A DNA stretch of 37,807 bases from Elusimicrobiota bacterium (GTDB taxonomy: Bacteria > Elusimicrobiota > Elusimicrobia > 2-02-FULL-39-32), in assembly GCA_021730935.1 (NCBI GenBank), contig JAKFYJ010000014.1, positions 1 through 37,807 of the forward strand, written 5' to 3'. A program made the position numbers and the translations under genes. The notes beneath the pieces were generated by a model, which saw nothing but the letters and a program-made list of their open reading frames with translations, did not search any database and was not told where the DNA came from. Shown piece after piece: positions 1 to 7,546 of this stretch; position 1 is the first letter of the stretch; the number at the start of each line of letters is the position of its first letter.

Positions 1-1
1 T

Positions 2-127
2 GCCGGCAGCTCTTTCGAGTTGCCAACATTGCCTTCGCGATCCGCGCCGGGCGTTTTAAACTATTTCAAATATCAGTACGAATGCTTGAATCAATTCTAT
101 CAAACCTTATGCAGCGATGGCCAATAA
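2..127 (+). CDS. possible 3' end of an upstream gene (partial)
   Basis: The second forward frame is open from the window edge to a TAA at 125-127 and would give a 41-residue tail rich in Tyr, Phe, Leu and Gln. No family is recognisable. The first forward frame is also open to about 169, so the choice of frame rests only on the composition of the tail and on the stop falling just before a promoter. The stretch may equally be non-coding. No terminator is visible after it. Confidence 0.22.
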   Translation, partial: AGSSFELPTLPSRSAPGVLNYFKYQYECLNQFYQTLCSDGQ

Positions 128-139
128 CCGCTTCATCAA

Positions 140-169
140 TTGCATGGTATGCTCAGGAAATTCTATAAT
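140..169 (+). promoter_or_regulatory. sigma70-type promoter, copy 1 of a repeated promoter block
   Basis: The -35 is TTGCAT at 140-145 and the -10 is TATAAT at 164-169, with an 18-bp spacer. The spacer ends in CTCAGGAAATTC, exactly as in the promoter before ppcA. No coding gene starts within 280 bp downstream. It could therefore make a small RNA or act as a distal promoter reading into the riboswitch leader. Confidence 0.6.
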
Positions 170-209
170 GTCAATCCAATGGCTGGTTCGAAAATCGTCC
201 CATCCGGCC
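140..209 (+). repeat. 70-bp promoter/leader block, copy 1 (partner at 4507-4576)
   Basis: Aligned without gaps, this block and 4507-4576 agree at 55 of 70 positions by my count. The identical parts are the end of the spacer with the -10, and a downstream core of TTGGTTCGAAAA/CTGGTTCGAAAA type followed by CCATCCGGCC. In this copy TGGCTGG (180-186) can pair with CCAGCCA (208-214) to form a 7-bp stem enclosing the conserved core. Confidence 0.7.
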
Positions 210-241
210 AGCCAGTTTCAAAGTTCAGGAAAATAAAAGCC

Positions 242-267
242 AATACTTGACAAATATGTCATGTATT
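242..267. promoter_or_regulatory. 26-bp dyad operator overlapping the riboswitch promoter
   Basis: The halves AATAC-N-TGACA (242-252) and TGTCA-N-GTATT (257-267) are exact inverted repeats around a 4-bp centre. The dyad covers the -35 hexamer and much of the spacer, where a repressor would block RNA polymerase. A metal-responsive repressor would fit the operon, but the sequence does not identify the regulator family. Confidence 0.6.
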
Positions 268-275
268 GATATACT
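247..275 (+). promoter_or_regulatory. strong sigma70 promoter of the riboswitch operon
   Basis: The consensus -35 TTGACA lies at 247-252 and the -10 TATACT at 270-275, with a 17-bp spacer. The predicted start near 282 is just before the first conserved riboswitch bases. Confidence 0.8.
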
Positions 276-283
276 TAGAGCAG

Positions 284-422
284 TGAAGGGGAGTAGATCA
301 CCCGAAAGGGTTGGAAACTTCGTCAAGACGGTCGAGAATATCGGCCCGGAGTTTTCAAAGAGATAATCAGTTTCGCTTTTGATCAAGACCTTTATGGCAA
401 CGCGCCATAAGGGTCTTTTTTT
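284..422 (+). ncRNA. yybP-ykoY manganese riboswitch
   Basis: The hallmark 5' segment AAGGGGAGTAG lies at 286-296. It is followed by a stem whose internal loop carries CGTCAA on one side and CCGG on the other (GAAACT pairing with AGTTTTC). The closing 3' strand, CAAGACCTTT, is at 384-393. AAGG near the 5' end pairs with CCTT near the 3' end to form P1. This family binds Mn2+ and usually turns on exporters. The same AAGACCTTT strand also forms the 5' arm of the terminator at 385-422, so ligand-stabilised P1 should prevent termination (an ON switch). Identification is by motif and layout; a covariance-model search was not run. Confidence 0.88.
385..422 (+). terminator. riboswitch-controlled intrinsic terminator
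   Basis: A 14-bp stem (385-398 with 404-417, one G-U pair) closes a 5-nt loop and runs into seven consecutive T. Its 5' arm is the 3' strand of the aptamer P1, the usual mutually exclusive arrangement. It lies 32 bp before the first start codon of the operon. Confidence 0.9.
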
Positions 423-453
423 ATGGCGTAAAATGATAAGGAGGAAAATTCCA

Positions 454-993
454 ATGTTGAACGCATTGAAACAGCAGTTGGTTCATTTGTCGCAAGAGGA
501 TGATGGACGGTTCTTGAGCGCCCTGAAAAAGAGGGTGGGCACCTCCCAAGCAAAACTTCATGTGGAGCCGCTCAAAAACTTCATTTTGGTGATGCCTGAA
601 ATGATCTCTCAAATCAGCGTGTGGTCAGAAGAAGACCGCGTGCCCGCAGAAGTCCGGCGCCTGCACGGATATGTCCTCACTTATCTTTATCACCCGGTCG
701 ATTTCCTGCACGACGAGGGCTATGGCCTTTTTGGATATCTCGACGACGCGTATGTGGTGGGAAGCGCCTATCAGGCCACCATCAGCCAAATCCCCAAGGA
801 AAAGCGGAAACATCTGCCGCACCACAAAGACCTGGCCGAGCAACTGGAAAACTGGCTCTCCCAAGTGCGGTCCGTCTTGCCCAAAGAGACCGTTCACATC
901 AATAAAATGATGTCGGATCTTCTCAAGGGAGAAGAGGGTTCTTTTCAGAATATATTTTCAAAGAATACTCAAAAAAAGGCCGCGTCAAAATAG
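454..993 (+). CDS. DUF1232/YkvA-like protein, first gene of the Mn-riboswitch operon
   Basis: This 179-aa protein starts at the ATG at 454 because AAGGAGG (438-444) sits 9 nt upstream; an earlier in-frame ATG lies inside the terminator region and is unlikely. The central part (about residues 70-115) has the DUF1232-like pattern of a short hydrophobic stretch with TYLYHPVDFL followed by GYLDDAYVVG. This resembles the ISPIDLIPD...GxLDD signature of YkvA-type proteins, whose function is unknown. The C-terminus is hydrophilic and Lys-rich. It is the first gene after the riboswitch and only 7 bp from the exchanger gene, so it probably serves the same cation-stress response. Family assignment is moderate; the biochemical role is unknown. 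Confidence 0.6.
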   Translation: MLNALKQQLVHLSQEDDGRFLSALKKRVGTSQAKLHVEPLKNFILVMPEMISQISVWSEEDRVPAEVRRLHGYVLTYLYHPVDFLHDEGYGLFGYLDDAYVVGSAYQATISQIPKEKRKHLPHHKDLAEQLENWLSQVRSVLPKETVHINKMMSDLLKGEEGSFQNIFSKNTQKKAASK

Positions 994-1000
994 GCGCTGA

Positions 1001-2095
1001 ATGATGATGACCTTCGGCTTGATATCTTTGGGGCTGATATTCCTGGTGGGCGGCGCAGAGGCCTTGGTCCGCGGGGCCTCGCGCCTTGCCCGAATGGTCG
1101 GAGTTTCTCCGCTGGTGGTGGGTCTGATCGTTGTGGCTTATGGCACGAGCGCGCCGGAAATGATGGTGAGCGTGAAGGGGGCCCTCAGCGGCCAAGCGGA
1201 CATCGCCCTGGGAAACGTGGTGGGCAGCAATATTTTTAATGTGCTTTTTATTTTGGGAATCTCCGCATTGATCACCCCATTGGTTATCTCTCAGCAACTC
1301 ATCAGGACGGATGTCCCCATCATGATCGGGGTTTCCTTGGTTGCGATCGCCATGGGTTGGGACGGATCTGTCAGCCGCTGGGAGGGGCTCATTCTGGTTG
1401 CAGGGTTGATCGCATACACCGTGTTTGTGATCCGAAACAGCCTCAAAGAAAAAAAAGCGGAAGTTAAAGAGGAATACAACAAAGAGTATGACGGAAAAAA
1501 TTCCAAGAGTGCGGGAAATATTTTTATTCAAGCGATTTGGATCCTCGCCGGGCTTGTGCTTCTGGTCTTGGGAGCGCGATGGTTTGTGGAGGGCTCTATC
1601 CTCCTCGCTCGATCGTTCGGGGTCAGCGAGCTGGTCATTGGCCTGACCATCATTGCGGCGGGCACCAGCATGCCCGAGGTCGCCACTTCCATCATGGCGG
1701 CGATTCGCGGGGAACGGGACATCGCGGTTGGAAACGTGGTGGGGAGCAACATATTCAATATTCTCGGGGTGCTGGGAATTTCCGCACTGGTGGCTCCCAA
1801 CGGGATTGCCGTTTCCCCCGCCTTGATTAATTTTGACATGCCGGCCATGTTGGCGGTCTCGATTGCCTGTCTTCCGATTTTCTTTACGGGCAACTTGATT
1901 GCCCGATGGGAAGGCGCGGTTTTCCTTGCCTATTATGCGGCATACACCGTTTACCTTTTGCTGCAGTCTTGGCAGCACGACCAACTCGCCGCTTTCAGCC
2001 ACACCATGCTGATTTTTGTGATCCCGCTCACAGGCATGACTCTGTGGGTGCTTGCCTATCGCCAGCACAACTCAAAATCCCTGGCGCGCCGCTGA
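1001..2095 (+). CDS. CaCA-family sodium/calcium exchanger-like cation transporter
   Basis: This 364-aa inner-membrane protein has the two inverted alpha-repeats of the Ca2+:cation antiporter family (YrbG/NCX type). The first repeat has GTSAPE at 48-53 and GNVVGSN at 71-77; the second has GTSMPE at 221-226 and GNVVGSN at 244-250. The acidic residue of each GTSxPE motif coordinates the ion in known exchangers. A charged loop at about 147-170 separates the halves. Three tandem ATG codons begin at 1001; the first is used here. Being under a Mn2+ riboswitch, it may export Mn2+ in exchange for Na+ or H+. That specificity is inferred; Ca2+ is the family default. It sits 1 bp before the next antiporter gene. 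Confidence 0.88.
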   Translation: MMMTFGLISLGLIFLVGGAEALVRGASRLARMVGVSPLVVGLIVVAYGTSAPEMMVSVKGALSGQADIALGNVVGSNIFNVLFILGISALITPLVISQQLIRTDVPIMIGVSLVAIAMGWDGSVSRWEGLILVAGLIAYTVFVIRNSLKEKKAEVKEEYNKEYDGKNSKSAGNIFIQAIWILAGLVLLVLGARWFVEGSILLARSFGVSELVIGLTIIAAGTSMPEVATSIMAAIRGERDIAVGNVVGSNIFNILGVLGISALVAPNGIAVSPALINFDMPAMLAVSIACLPIFFTGNLIARWEGAVFLAYYAAYTVYLLLQSWQHDQLAAFSHTMLIFVIPLTGMTLWVLAYRQHNSKSLARR

Positions 2096-2096
2096 C

Positions 2097-3257
2097 ATGA
2101 AAAAAATCGCTCTCTTTTCCGGACTCTTGCTCTTGGGCCTTTTGGGGTCTCAGGCTCTTCCCATGCTGGCTCCGGACCTTTATTCTCAGGCCGCGTTGCC
2201 GCTGAAATTGTTGACGATGTTCTGCCTCGCGTTCATCATGATCCATGTGGGTCTGGAGTTTGATATCAACAAATCAAACCTGAAACAATACGGATGGGAT
2301 TATGTGGTGGCGGCCACTGCGGCGGGATTTCCCTGGATATTTTGCGCCCTCTACTTCGTCTGGGCCATGAGTCCTGCGCCGCTGTGGGCCGACGCCGACA
2401 CTTGGAAACAATCTTTTTTACTGGCTCGGTTTTCTGCTCCCACATCCGCTGGAATTTTGTTCACCATGCTTGCGGCCGCGGGTCTTGGCGCGACTTGGGT
2501 TTTTAAGAAAGCCCGCGTCTTGGCCATTTTCGATGACTTGGACACGGTGCTTCTGTTGATCCCTTTAAAAATGTTGATGGTGGGGTTGCAGTGGCAGTTC
2601 GGGTTTGTGGTGGCCTTCATGGGAGTTCAATTATGGTTGGCGTGGAAATATCTTCATCGCCTCCATTGGCCCGTGACCTGGCCTTGGGTCATGGGATATG
2701 CCGCGCTGATCGCCGCCCTCTGCGAAGGCATTTATCTCTATACCAAATCCCTGAACGAGCTTGTGCCGGTTCATATTGAGGTCCTGTTGCCTGCCTTCGT
2801 TCTGGGCTGCATGCTGGCTCACCCCAAGACGGAAAAAATGGCCAATGAATCAAAGATATCCACTCTGGTTTCCGCTCTGTTCATGCTCTTGGTCGGCCTT
2901 TCCATGCCGTTGATTTTGGGAACGCAGACGGATGTGAACGCTAAAAATCTGGGCGGCGCGTGGCCTGGCTGGGGAATGATCGCAATCCACGTCCTCGTCC
3001 TCACGGTCATTTCCAACTTGGGCAAGATGTTCCCTATTTTTTGCTATCGGGCGGAAGCGAACTTCCGAGAAAGGCTGGCCCTGGCAGTGGCGATGTTCCC
3101 TCGGGGCGAAGTGGGAGCCGGAGTGTTGGTGATTTCCTTGTCTTATGGAATCGGCGGGCCGGCGATTACGGTGGCGATGCTCTCGCTTGCTCTCAATTTG
3201 CTTTGCACAGGTTTGTTCATTGCAGTCGTGAAAAATCTCTTGTCAAAAAAACAATAA
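2097..3257 (+). CDS. CPA-type cation:proton antiporter
   Basis: This 386-aa polytopic membrane protein has about 11-12 hydrophobic segments. It carries the acidic motif IFDDLDT (144-150) in a membrane segment, equivalent to the ion-binding Asp pair of NhaA/NhaP-type exchangers, and PRGEVGAG (335-342), the conserved late motif of the Na+/H+ exchanger superfamily. The family exchanges Na+ or K+ for H+. The ATG at 2097 lies one base after the stop of the CaCA gene, so the two are translationally linked and share the riboswitch. A longer in-frame start at 2052 is inside the upstream gene and was rejected. A Na+/H+ antiporter beside a Na+-driven exchanger could recycle the coupling ion; this is inference. 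No terminator is evident before the convergent lipocalin gene. Confidence 0.82.
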   Translation: MKKIALFSGLLLLGLLGSQALPMLAPDLYSQAALPLKLLTMFCLAFIMIHVGLEFDINKSNLKQYGWDYVVAATAAGFPWIFCALYFVWAMSPAPLWADADTWKQSFLLARFSAPTSAGILFTMLAAAGLGATWVFKKARVLAIFDDLDTVLLLIPLKMLMVGLQWQFGFVVAFMGVQLWLAWKYLHRLHWPVTWPWVMGYAALIAALCEGIYLYTKSLNELVPVHIEVLLPAFVLGCMLAHPKTEKMANESKISTLVSALFMLLVGLSMPLILGTQTDVNAKNLGGAWPGWGMIAIHVLVLTVISNLGKMFPIFCYRAEANFRERLALAVAMFPRGEVGAGVLVISLSYGIGGPAITVAMLSLALNLLCTGLFIAVVKNLLSKKQ

Positions 3258-3270
3258 GACAACAAACCCG

Positions 3271-3789
3271 TCACTTCGAATGCGGAACTTTGCGCATTTT
3301 CGTGACATCATACCCCTGGGCTTTAAGATCGGCCAGCAGCTGCTGATAATCGGCCTCTGAAATTTGCGGCGTGCGCGCCATAATCCAGACATAATCCCGT
3401 TTGTTGCGGCCGATGACGGTCTGGGTGTAATCCGCGTTCAAATGCGTGATGAGGAATTCAGATTTGAAGGGCCAGAGGAACTGCATCCCCCAAGTGGAAT
3501 TGTTGATTGTGTCGACGATGAAACCGCGCGGGTTATAACGCTTGGGAGGCCCGTCCACCCCTCCCTGGTTGAAAGTAAACACCGTGTCGATGGTTCCGTC
3601 AGGGTCCAGCCGATAAGTTTCAATCGCGTTGGCGGCTTTCGTCTCGATGAAGGTCGGGATGCAGGCGATGACATGCCACGGACCCATGAAGCGTTTGATG
3701 TCCACATTTTCGACGGTCTTAAGTTTCGGCATGGACGCGGCGCATCCGGTGAAAGGCAATAAAGAGAGCATCACAAGAATTTTTTTCAC
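3271..3789 (-). CDS. blc: bacterial lipocalin (Blc-like lipoprotein)
   Basis: The 172-aa product begins with a GTG codon and a lipoprotein signal whose lipobox is FTGC with Cys16, so it should be lipid-anchored, probably in the outer membrane. The lipocalin opening motif is seen as RFMGPWHVIACIP (about 33-45), followed by ETYRLDPDGTIDTVF and GWGMQFLWPF-like strands, and YVWIMARTP near the C-terminus, all typical of Blc. Lipocalins of this type bind fatty acids or lysophospholipids and are linked to envelope stress. Its start lies one base after the SOUL stop codon, so the two form a bicistronic unit. Confidence 0.88.
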   Translation of the reverse strand: MKKILVMLSLLPFTGCAASMPKLKTVENVDIKRFMGPWHVIACIPTFIETKAANAIETYRLDPDGTIDTVFTFNQGGVDGPPKRYNPRGFIVDTINNSTWGMQFLWPFKSEFLITHLNADYTQTVIGRNKRDYVWIMARTPQISEADYQQLLADLKAQGYDVTKMRKVPHSK

Positions 3790-3790
3790 C

Positions 3791-4420
3791 TCATTTTCCC
3801 CCAGAGATCTCGATCTGCACTTCGTTGCGCCGCAGGAACCATAGCGTGAAAGGAGAATTATAGCGAGCGAGGAGGGGAGTCCCCACGGAAACCATTTTTT
3901 CTTTCTTGATCCAGTTCAACAGTTCCGCCTTCTTGGCTTCATATCTTGATTCGGACCAACTGCCGGAATACCTCAGCACAGCGACAGTTCTTGCCTCAAT
4001 GCAACGAATCCTGACTTCAGGGTTGGTCGGTTTCGGAAGCGTTTCCAGTGTTTCGCCTTTCGGCATCACGAACCAGACCTGATATCCGTCGGGGCCCAGA
4101 GATTGCCCCACGGGAGCCGTCATGGGAATTTTTACGGGGCCTGAAGCCTCAATCCCCACAGGCGCCGTCATCGGCAACTTCTTTTGCGACTGATTTTCTC
4201 CCTGAATATATCGGAACAGCCGGCGGAAACCTTGATTGCCCGCCTCGTTAAAATCAGACGAAGCGATGACGGTCTCGGCCACGCAGTATGCCTCATAGGC
4301 CCTCAATTCAAACGGCGCCTCTTGTTTAACAATGGAAAATGCAGGTTCTTCAATGGCCATAATGGGACCCCCAATCAAACCAACGGCAAACAGCCCGGCG
4401 CACAACATCATTTTTTTCAT
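3791..4420 (-). CDS. exported SOUL-family heme-binding-like protein
   Basis: The 209-aa product has an N-terminal signal peptide (MKKMMLCAGLFAVGLIGGPIMA) followed by a SOUL/HEBP domain over nearly the whole mature chain. Recognisable elements are FELRAYEAYCVAETV, the FRRLFRYIQG segment, the duplicated K-(I/L)-PMTAPVG motif typical of the family, and the C-terminal NSPFTLWFLRRNEVQIEI. SOUL proteins bind heme or hydrophobic ligands, although heme ligation varies. It is the first gene of a two-gene unit with the lipocalin. An AAAGGAA ribosome-binding site lies just upstream of the ATG. The ligand here is unknown. Confidence 0.87.
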   Translation of the reverse strand: MKKMMLCAGLFAVGLIGGPIMAIEEPAFSIVKQEAPFELRAYEAYCVAETVIASSDFNEAGNQGFRRLFRYIQGENQSQKKLPMTAPVGIEASGPVKIPMTAPVGQSLGPDGYQVWFVMPKGETLETLPKPTNPEVRIRCIEARTVAVLRYSGSWSESRYEAKKAELLNWIKKEKMVSVGTPLLARYNSPFTLWFLRRNEVQIEISGGK

Positions 4421-4506
4421 ATTTTCCTTTCAAGTCAATGTCTCATCCAGCTGATAATTTCATTCTACAATATCCTTGCTCTCAGGCGCCGAGAACCGCG
4501 GGTCAA

Positions 4507-4536
4507 TTGCACAGCACGCTCAGGAAATTCTATAAT
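4507..4536 (+). promoter_or_regulatory. ppcA promoter
   Basis: TTGCAC at 4507-4512 and TATAAT at 4531-4536 are separated by 18 bp. The predicted start near 4543 leaves a leader of about 65 nt before the ATG at 4609. Confidence 0.75.
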
Positions 4537-4576
4537 GTGTCTTTACCCGTTGGTTCGAAAACCGTTCCATCCGGCC
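4507..4576 (+). repeat. 70-bp promoter/leader block, copy 2 (partner at 140-209)
   Basis: This copy forms the promoter and most of the 5' untranslated leader of ppcA. Its core GGTTCGAAAACC can fold as a 4-bp stem with a CGAA loop. In copy 1 the same positions read GGTTCGAAAATC, which keeps pairing through a G-U wobble. Confidence 0.7.
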
Positions 4577-4608
4577 CAGAATTTTTTATTCATTCCAAAG
4601 GCAGATTT

Positions 4609-6066
4609 ATGAAAATCCCAAGATGCATGGGGACACAACACCCTGACAATGTCGCGACGCCTTTTTTCGCCGAAAACTCCGAGCTCGGAGGCGAAGACGA
4701 AATCCGCGAGGCTTATTATGCCTTCTCTCACCTCGGCATGGACGAGCAGATGTGGGACTGCGAAGGCAAAGAAGTGGACAACTTCGTCATCAAGAAGCTC
4801 CTCACGCGCTATGAACCCTTCTTCCGCGAGAAAGTCCTGGGCGAAGACCTTTTCCTCACGCTGAGAGTTCCCAACCCCACCGTCGAAAAATCCGAAGCCA
4901 AAATTCTGCTCGAAACCCTGGAAAGCATTCCGCGCTCGTTTGACGCGGCCAAACTTTTTTATGGCAAAGGCATTGCCCCGATCTTTGAAGTGATCCTCCC
5001 CATGACGGCATCCGCAAAATCCCTTGACCGGGTCTATCGCTATTATTCCGATTTCGTCGTCGGCAAGAAAAACCGGCCGTTCAAGGAAAACGACATCACC
5101 ATCGCCGAGTGGATTGGCGATTTCATGCCGGAACGCATCAATGTCATCCCGCTTTTTGAAGACATGCAGCACATGCTGAGGGCGGGACACATCGTCCGCA
5201 GTTATCTGCAGGACAAAGACGTGAAACACCAGAGAGTTTTTTTGGCCCGCTCTGACCCGGCAATGAATTATGGCATGGTGAGCGCCGTCCTTGCCAACAA
5301 GATTGCCCTGCGCAGACTTCATGAGGTGGAGATTGAGACGGGAGTCAAAATTTATCCCATCATCGGCGCCGGATCCGCTCCGTTCCGTGGGAACCTCAAA
5401 CCCCAGACGGTGCGCAGAACGACCGAAGAATATCCCAGCGCCCACACTTTCACCGTGCAGTCCGCTTTCAAATATGACAGCCCGCCGGACGCGGTCAAAG
5501 AAGCGATCCGGGCCCTGCGCGAACGGGAAACAGGTCTTCCTGTGGAAATCGACGAAGAGCGGTGCCTGGACATCATCCGCAGATACACGGCGGAATACCA
5601 AAAACAGATGCTGGCGTTCGCGCCCCTCATCAACCAGATCGCCAAACATGTGCCCGGAAGAAGAAAGCGCAAGCTCCACACGGGCTTGTTCGGATACGCC
5701 AGGAATGTCGGAGAGATCAAACTGCCCCGCGTCATCACTTTCACCTGCGCGCTCTATTCCATCGGACTGCCGCCCGAAATCCTGGGGCTGAACGCTCTGA
5801 CCGACGATGATTTTAAATTTTTAAAGGGAATGTATATCCATTTTGACGACGACCTGCGGGACGCCTTGAAATTTTATAATCCCAAACTGAACATGCTCCC
5901 CAAAACTCTGACGGACAAAGTGCAGGCATGGCTTCCGGGCGTGAAGAAAAATGAGGAACATGTGGAGTTGTCTCAGAACATCTTTGAATCCCTGAACGAA
6001 AACCGGACTGAAAACCTGGGCGAGTCCGTGGTGCGCGCGGCCAGCATCCGCCAGTTCCTGGGCTGA
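4609..6066 (+). CDS. ppcA: archaeal-type phosphoenolpyruvate carboxylase
   Basis: This 485-aa cytosolic enzyme matches the length of the archaeal-type PEP carboxylases (PpcA), about half that of the bacterial PEPC. The start MKIPRCMGTQHPDN is diagnostic. An in-frame extension upstream would run through the promoter and was rejected. Other recognisable parts are ENSELGGEDEIREAYYAF, PIIGAGSAPFRGNL with the phosphate-binding style GSAPFRG, and GLFGYARNVG. It carboxylates PEP with bicarbonate to oxaloacetate and phosphate, replenishing the TCA cycle. It has its own promoter and is not in an operon. This type is common in archaea and scattered in bacteria, so it suggests an unusual lineage or past transfer. 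Confidence 0.95.
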   Translation: MKIPRCMGTQHPDNVATPFFAENSELGGEDEIREAYYAFSHLGMDEQMWDCEGKEVDNFVIKKLLTRYEPFFREKVLGEDLFLTLRVPNPTVEKSEAKILLETLESIPRSFDAAKLFYGKGIAPIFEVILPMTASAKSLDRVYRYYSDFVVGKKNRPFKENDITIAEWIGDFMPERINVIPLFEDMQHMLRAGHIVRSYLQDKDVKHQRVFLARSDPAMNYGMVSAVLANKIALRRLHEVEIETGVKIYPIIGAGSAPFRGNLKPQTVRRTTEEYPSAHTFTVQSAFKYDSPPDAVKEAIRALRERETGLPVEIDEERCLDIIRRYTAEYQKQMLAFAPLINQIAKHVPGRRKRKLHTGLFGYARNVGEIKLPRVITFTCALYSIGLPPEILGLNALTDDDFKFLKGMYIHFDDDLRDALKFYNPKLNMLPKTLTDKVQAWLPGVKKNEEHVELSQNIFESLNENRTENLGESVVRAASIRQFLG

Positions 6067-6085
6067 TCAGCCCCCTTCATTCAGT

Positions 6086-7468
6086 TCAGTTAATCACGCT
6101 CATCTTCTTCCATTTCCCCGCCGTGAACCGCCGCAAGAACACCATCGAGAGCGACACGATATAAACGCTCGCCGCGCCCCAAGCCCAATAAACCGCGCCG
6201 TTCCAATCCTTCATGAGCCAGGTGGGAAGAATCATGATCGGCCAGGGCATGATGAGAGCCAGCAAGGAAACGAACCGCGTGTCGCCGGCGCCTTTCAGAG
6301 CGAACGATAACACCAGGTTCATGCTGTCAAAGGTCGTGAAGAGGGCGACATAAAGAAGAAGATTTGGGACGATCACGCTCACCTGGCTCCAGAGCGCGGC
6401 ATTGCTTGGGTTATAAAACCAGCTCAGATAAAATTTCGGGAACAGAGCGAAGGTGAGCCCCATCGTGAATATATACATCGCGGACACCTGGAGGCCGCTC
6501 CAGGTGCTCCGTTCCGCTTCCGCCGGATTTTTCTCTCCAAGGTGCTGGCCCACCAAAACGGACACGGCCTGAGCCACGCCCAGCGCCGGGAGGATGGCGA
6601 GCATCATCACCGTCACCACGATCCCGCTCGCGGCAAGTCCCGCGTCCCCGTTCGTCATCCGCCCGATGAAAATCAGGAACACAGTGAATGCCAGGCCTTC
6701 GAGCGCCCACTGAAGCCCGCTCGGAATTCCATAACGCAAAAAGCGTTTCATGAGGTCCAGATCGATCTGCCAGCCGGATCGGATTTTATATTCTTTCTGA
6801 TGTTTTTTTTGATAGACCAGAGCGAGACCATAAAACGCGGCGACCCAGGTTGCCAAAGCTGTTGCATATCCCGCTCCCGCGATCCCCATGGCCGGACAGC
6901 CGAAATGCCCGAAGATCATGATGTAATCCAAAATCACGTTGGCGATCAGGCCGACAAAATTGATCCACATGATGATCTGGGTATGCCCGAGGCCGGTGTA
7001 AAAACCGCTGGCCGCGGCGACCAGAGCCGTGGGAAGAGCGGAATAGCAAAGCGAGATGAAATAATCCGTCTCAAGGGCGCGGACCGTTTCCGAATGTCCG
7101 ATCCACCTGAACAGGGGCGCGGCGAAGGGGATCAGAAAAAGGATCAGGATTCCGCCGAGAGCGCTGATATAAACGGACTGCCAGACCGCGGGGCCGATCC
7201 TGTCGAATTTTTGCGCGCCGTAATATTGTGCGACGAAGGTCATCAGGTAAGATGCGGTCTGCTGGAGGAGCGCCATGGGGACCCAGAACACGCCCATCAC
7301 GGCCATGGCCGCGGCGAGAGATTCGGTGGAATAACTGCTCAGATAAACGCGGTCGATGGTGAGCTGAAGGTTCCAGAAACCGTTCGCTATGATGAGGGGC
7401 CAGGCGATTTTCAGGATCTCCCGCCACCTCTGGGCGCGGGTCTGATGCGTCGTGTCTTTGAGATTCAT
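6086..7468 (-). CDS. MATE-family multidrug/Na+ efflux transporter
   Basis: This 460-aa protein has about 12 transmembrane segments in two halves. MATE signatures include the N-terminal WPLIIANGFWNLQLTIDRVYLS, the ETDYFISLCYSALPTALVAAASGFY region, and in the second half RYGIPSGLQWALEGLAFTVF. MATE proteins expel drugs or metabolites in exchange for Na+ or H+. The ATG at 7468 is preferred over a GTG one codon earlier. No good ribosome-binding site is seen for either, and AT-rich DNA upstream (TAATAT) could be a -10. It is convergent with ppcA and 78 bp downstream of the permease gene. Substrate unknown. Confidence 0.88.
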   Translation of the reverse strand: MNLKDTTHQTRAQRWREILKIAWPLIIANGFWNLQLTIDRVYLSSYSTESLAAAMAVMGVFWVPMALLQQTASYLMTFVAQYYGAQKFDRIGPAVWQSVYISALGGILILFLIPFAAPLFRWIGHSETVRALETDYFISLCYSALPTALVAAASGFYTGLGHTQIIMWINFVGLIANVILDYIMIFGHFGCPAMGIAGAGYATALATWVAAFYGLALVYQKKHQKEYKIRSGWQIDLDLMKRFLRYGIPSGLQWALEGLAFTVFLIFIGRMTNGDAGLAASGIVVTVMMLAILPALGVAQAVSVLVGQHLGEKNPAEAERSTWSGLQVSAMYIFTMGLTFALFPKFYLSWFYNPSNAALWSQVSVIVPNLLLYVALFTTFDSMNLVLSFALKGAGDTRFVSLLALIMPWPIMILPTWLMKDWNGAVYWAWGAASVYIVSLSMVFLRRFTAGKWKKMSVIN

Positions 7469-7546
7469 CACGGATGATGAATATTACCAAATTTATGCGG
7501 GAAGTCTACTTTCTTTCTTTATACTGAGCGCTTTTCCTGATTTTTT

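Noticed and set aside
185-209. GGTTCGAAAATC segment resembling a tRNA T-arm
   Set aside because: No acceptor, D or anticodon arm surrounds it, and the same core recurs in the ppcA leader.
923-2068. Long open frame on the minus strand opposite the CaCA exchanger gene
   Set aside because: The product is rich in His, Asn, Gln and Arg with no domain and mirrors the codon pattern of the real gene; the exchanger has clear family motifs.
4078-4087. CCTGATATCC identical to one arm of the palindrome at 17690-17715
   Set aside because: It is a single arm inside the SOUL coding sequence without a partner or promoter, so chance is the simpler reading.
4543-5679. Long open frame antisense to ppcA
   Set aside because: It has no recognisable domain and overlaps a certain enzyme gene.
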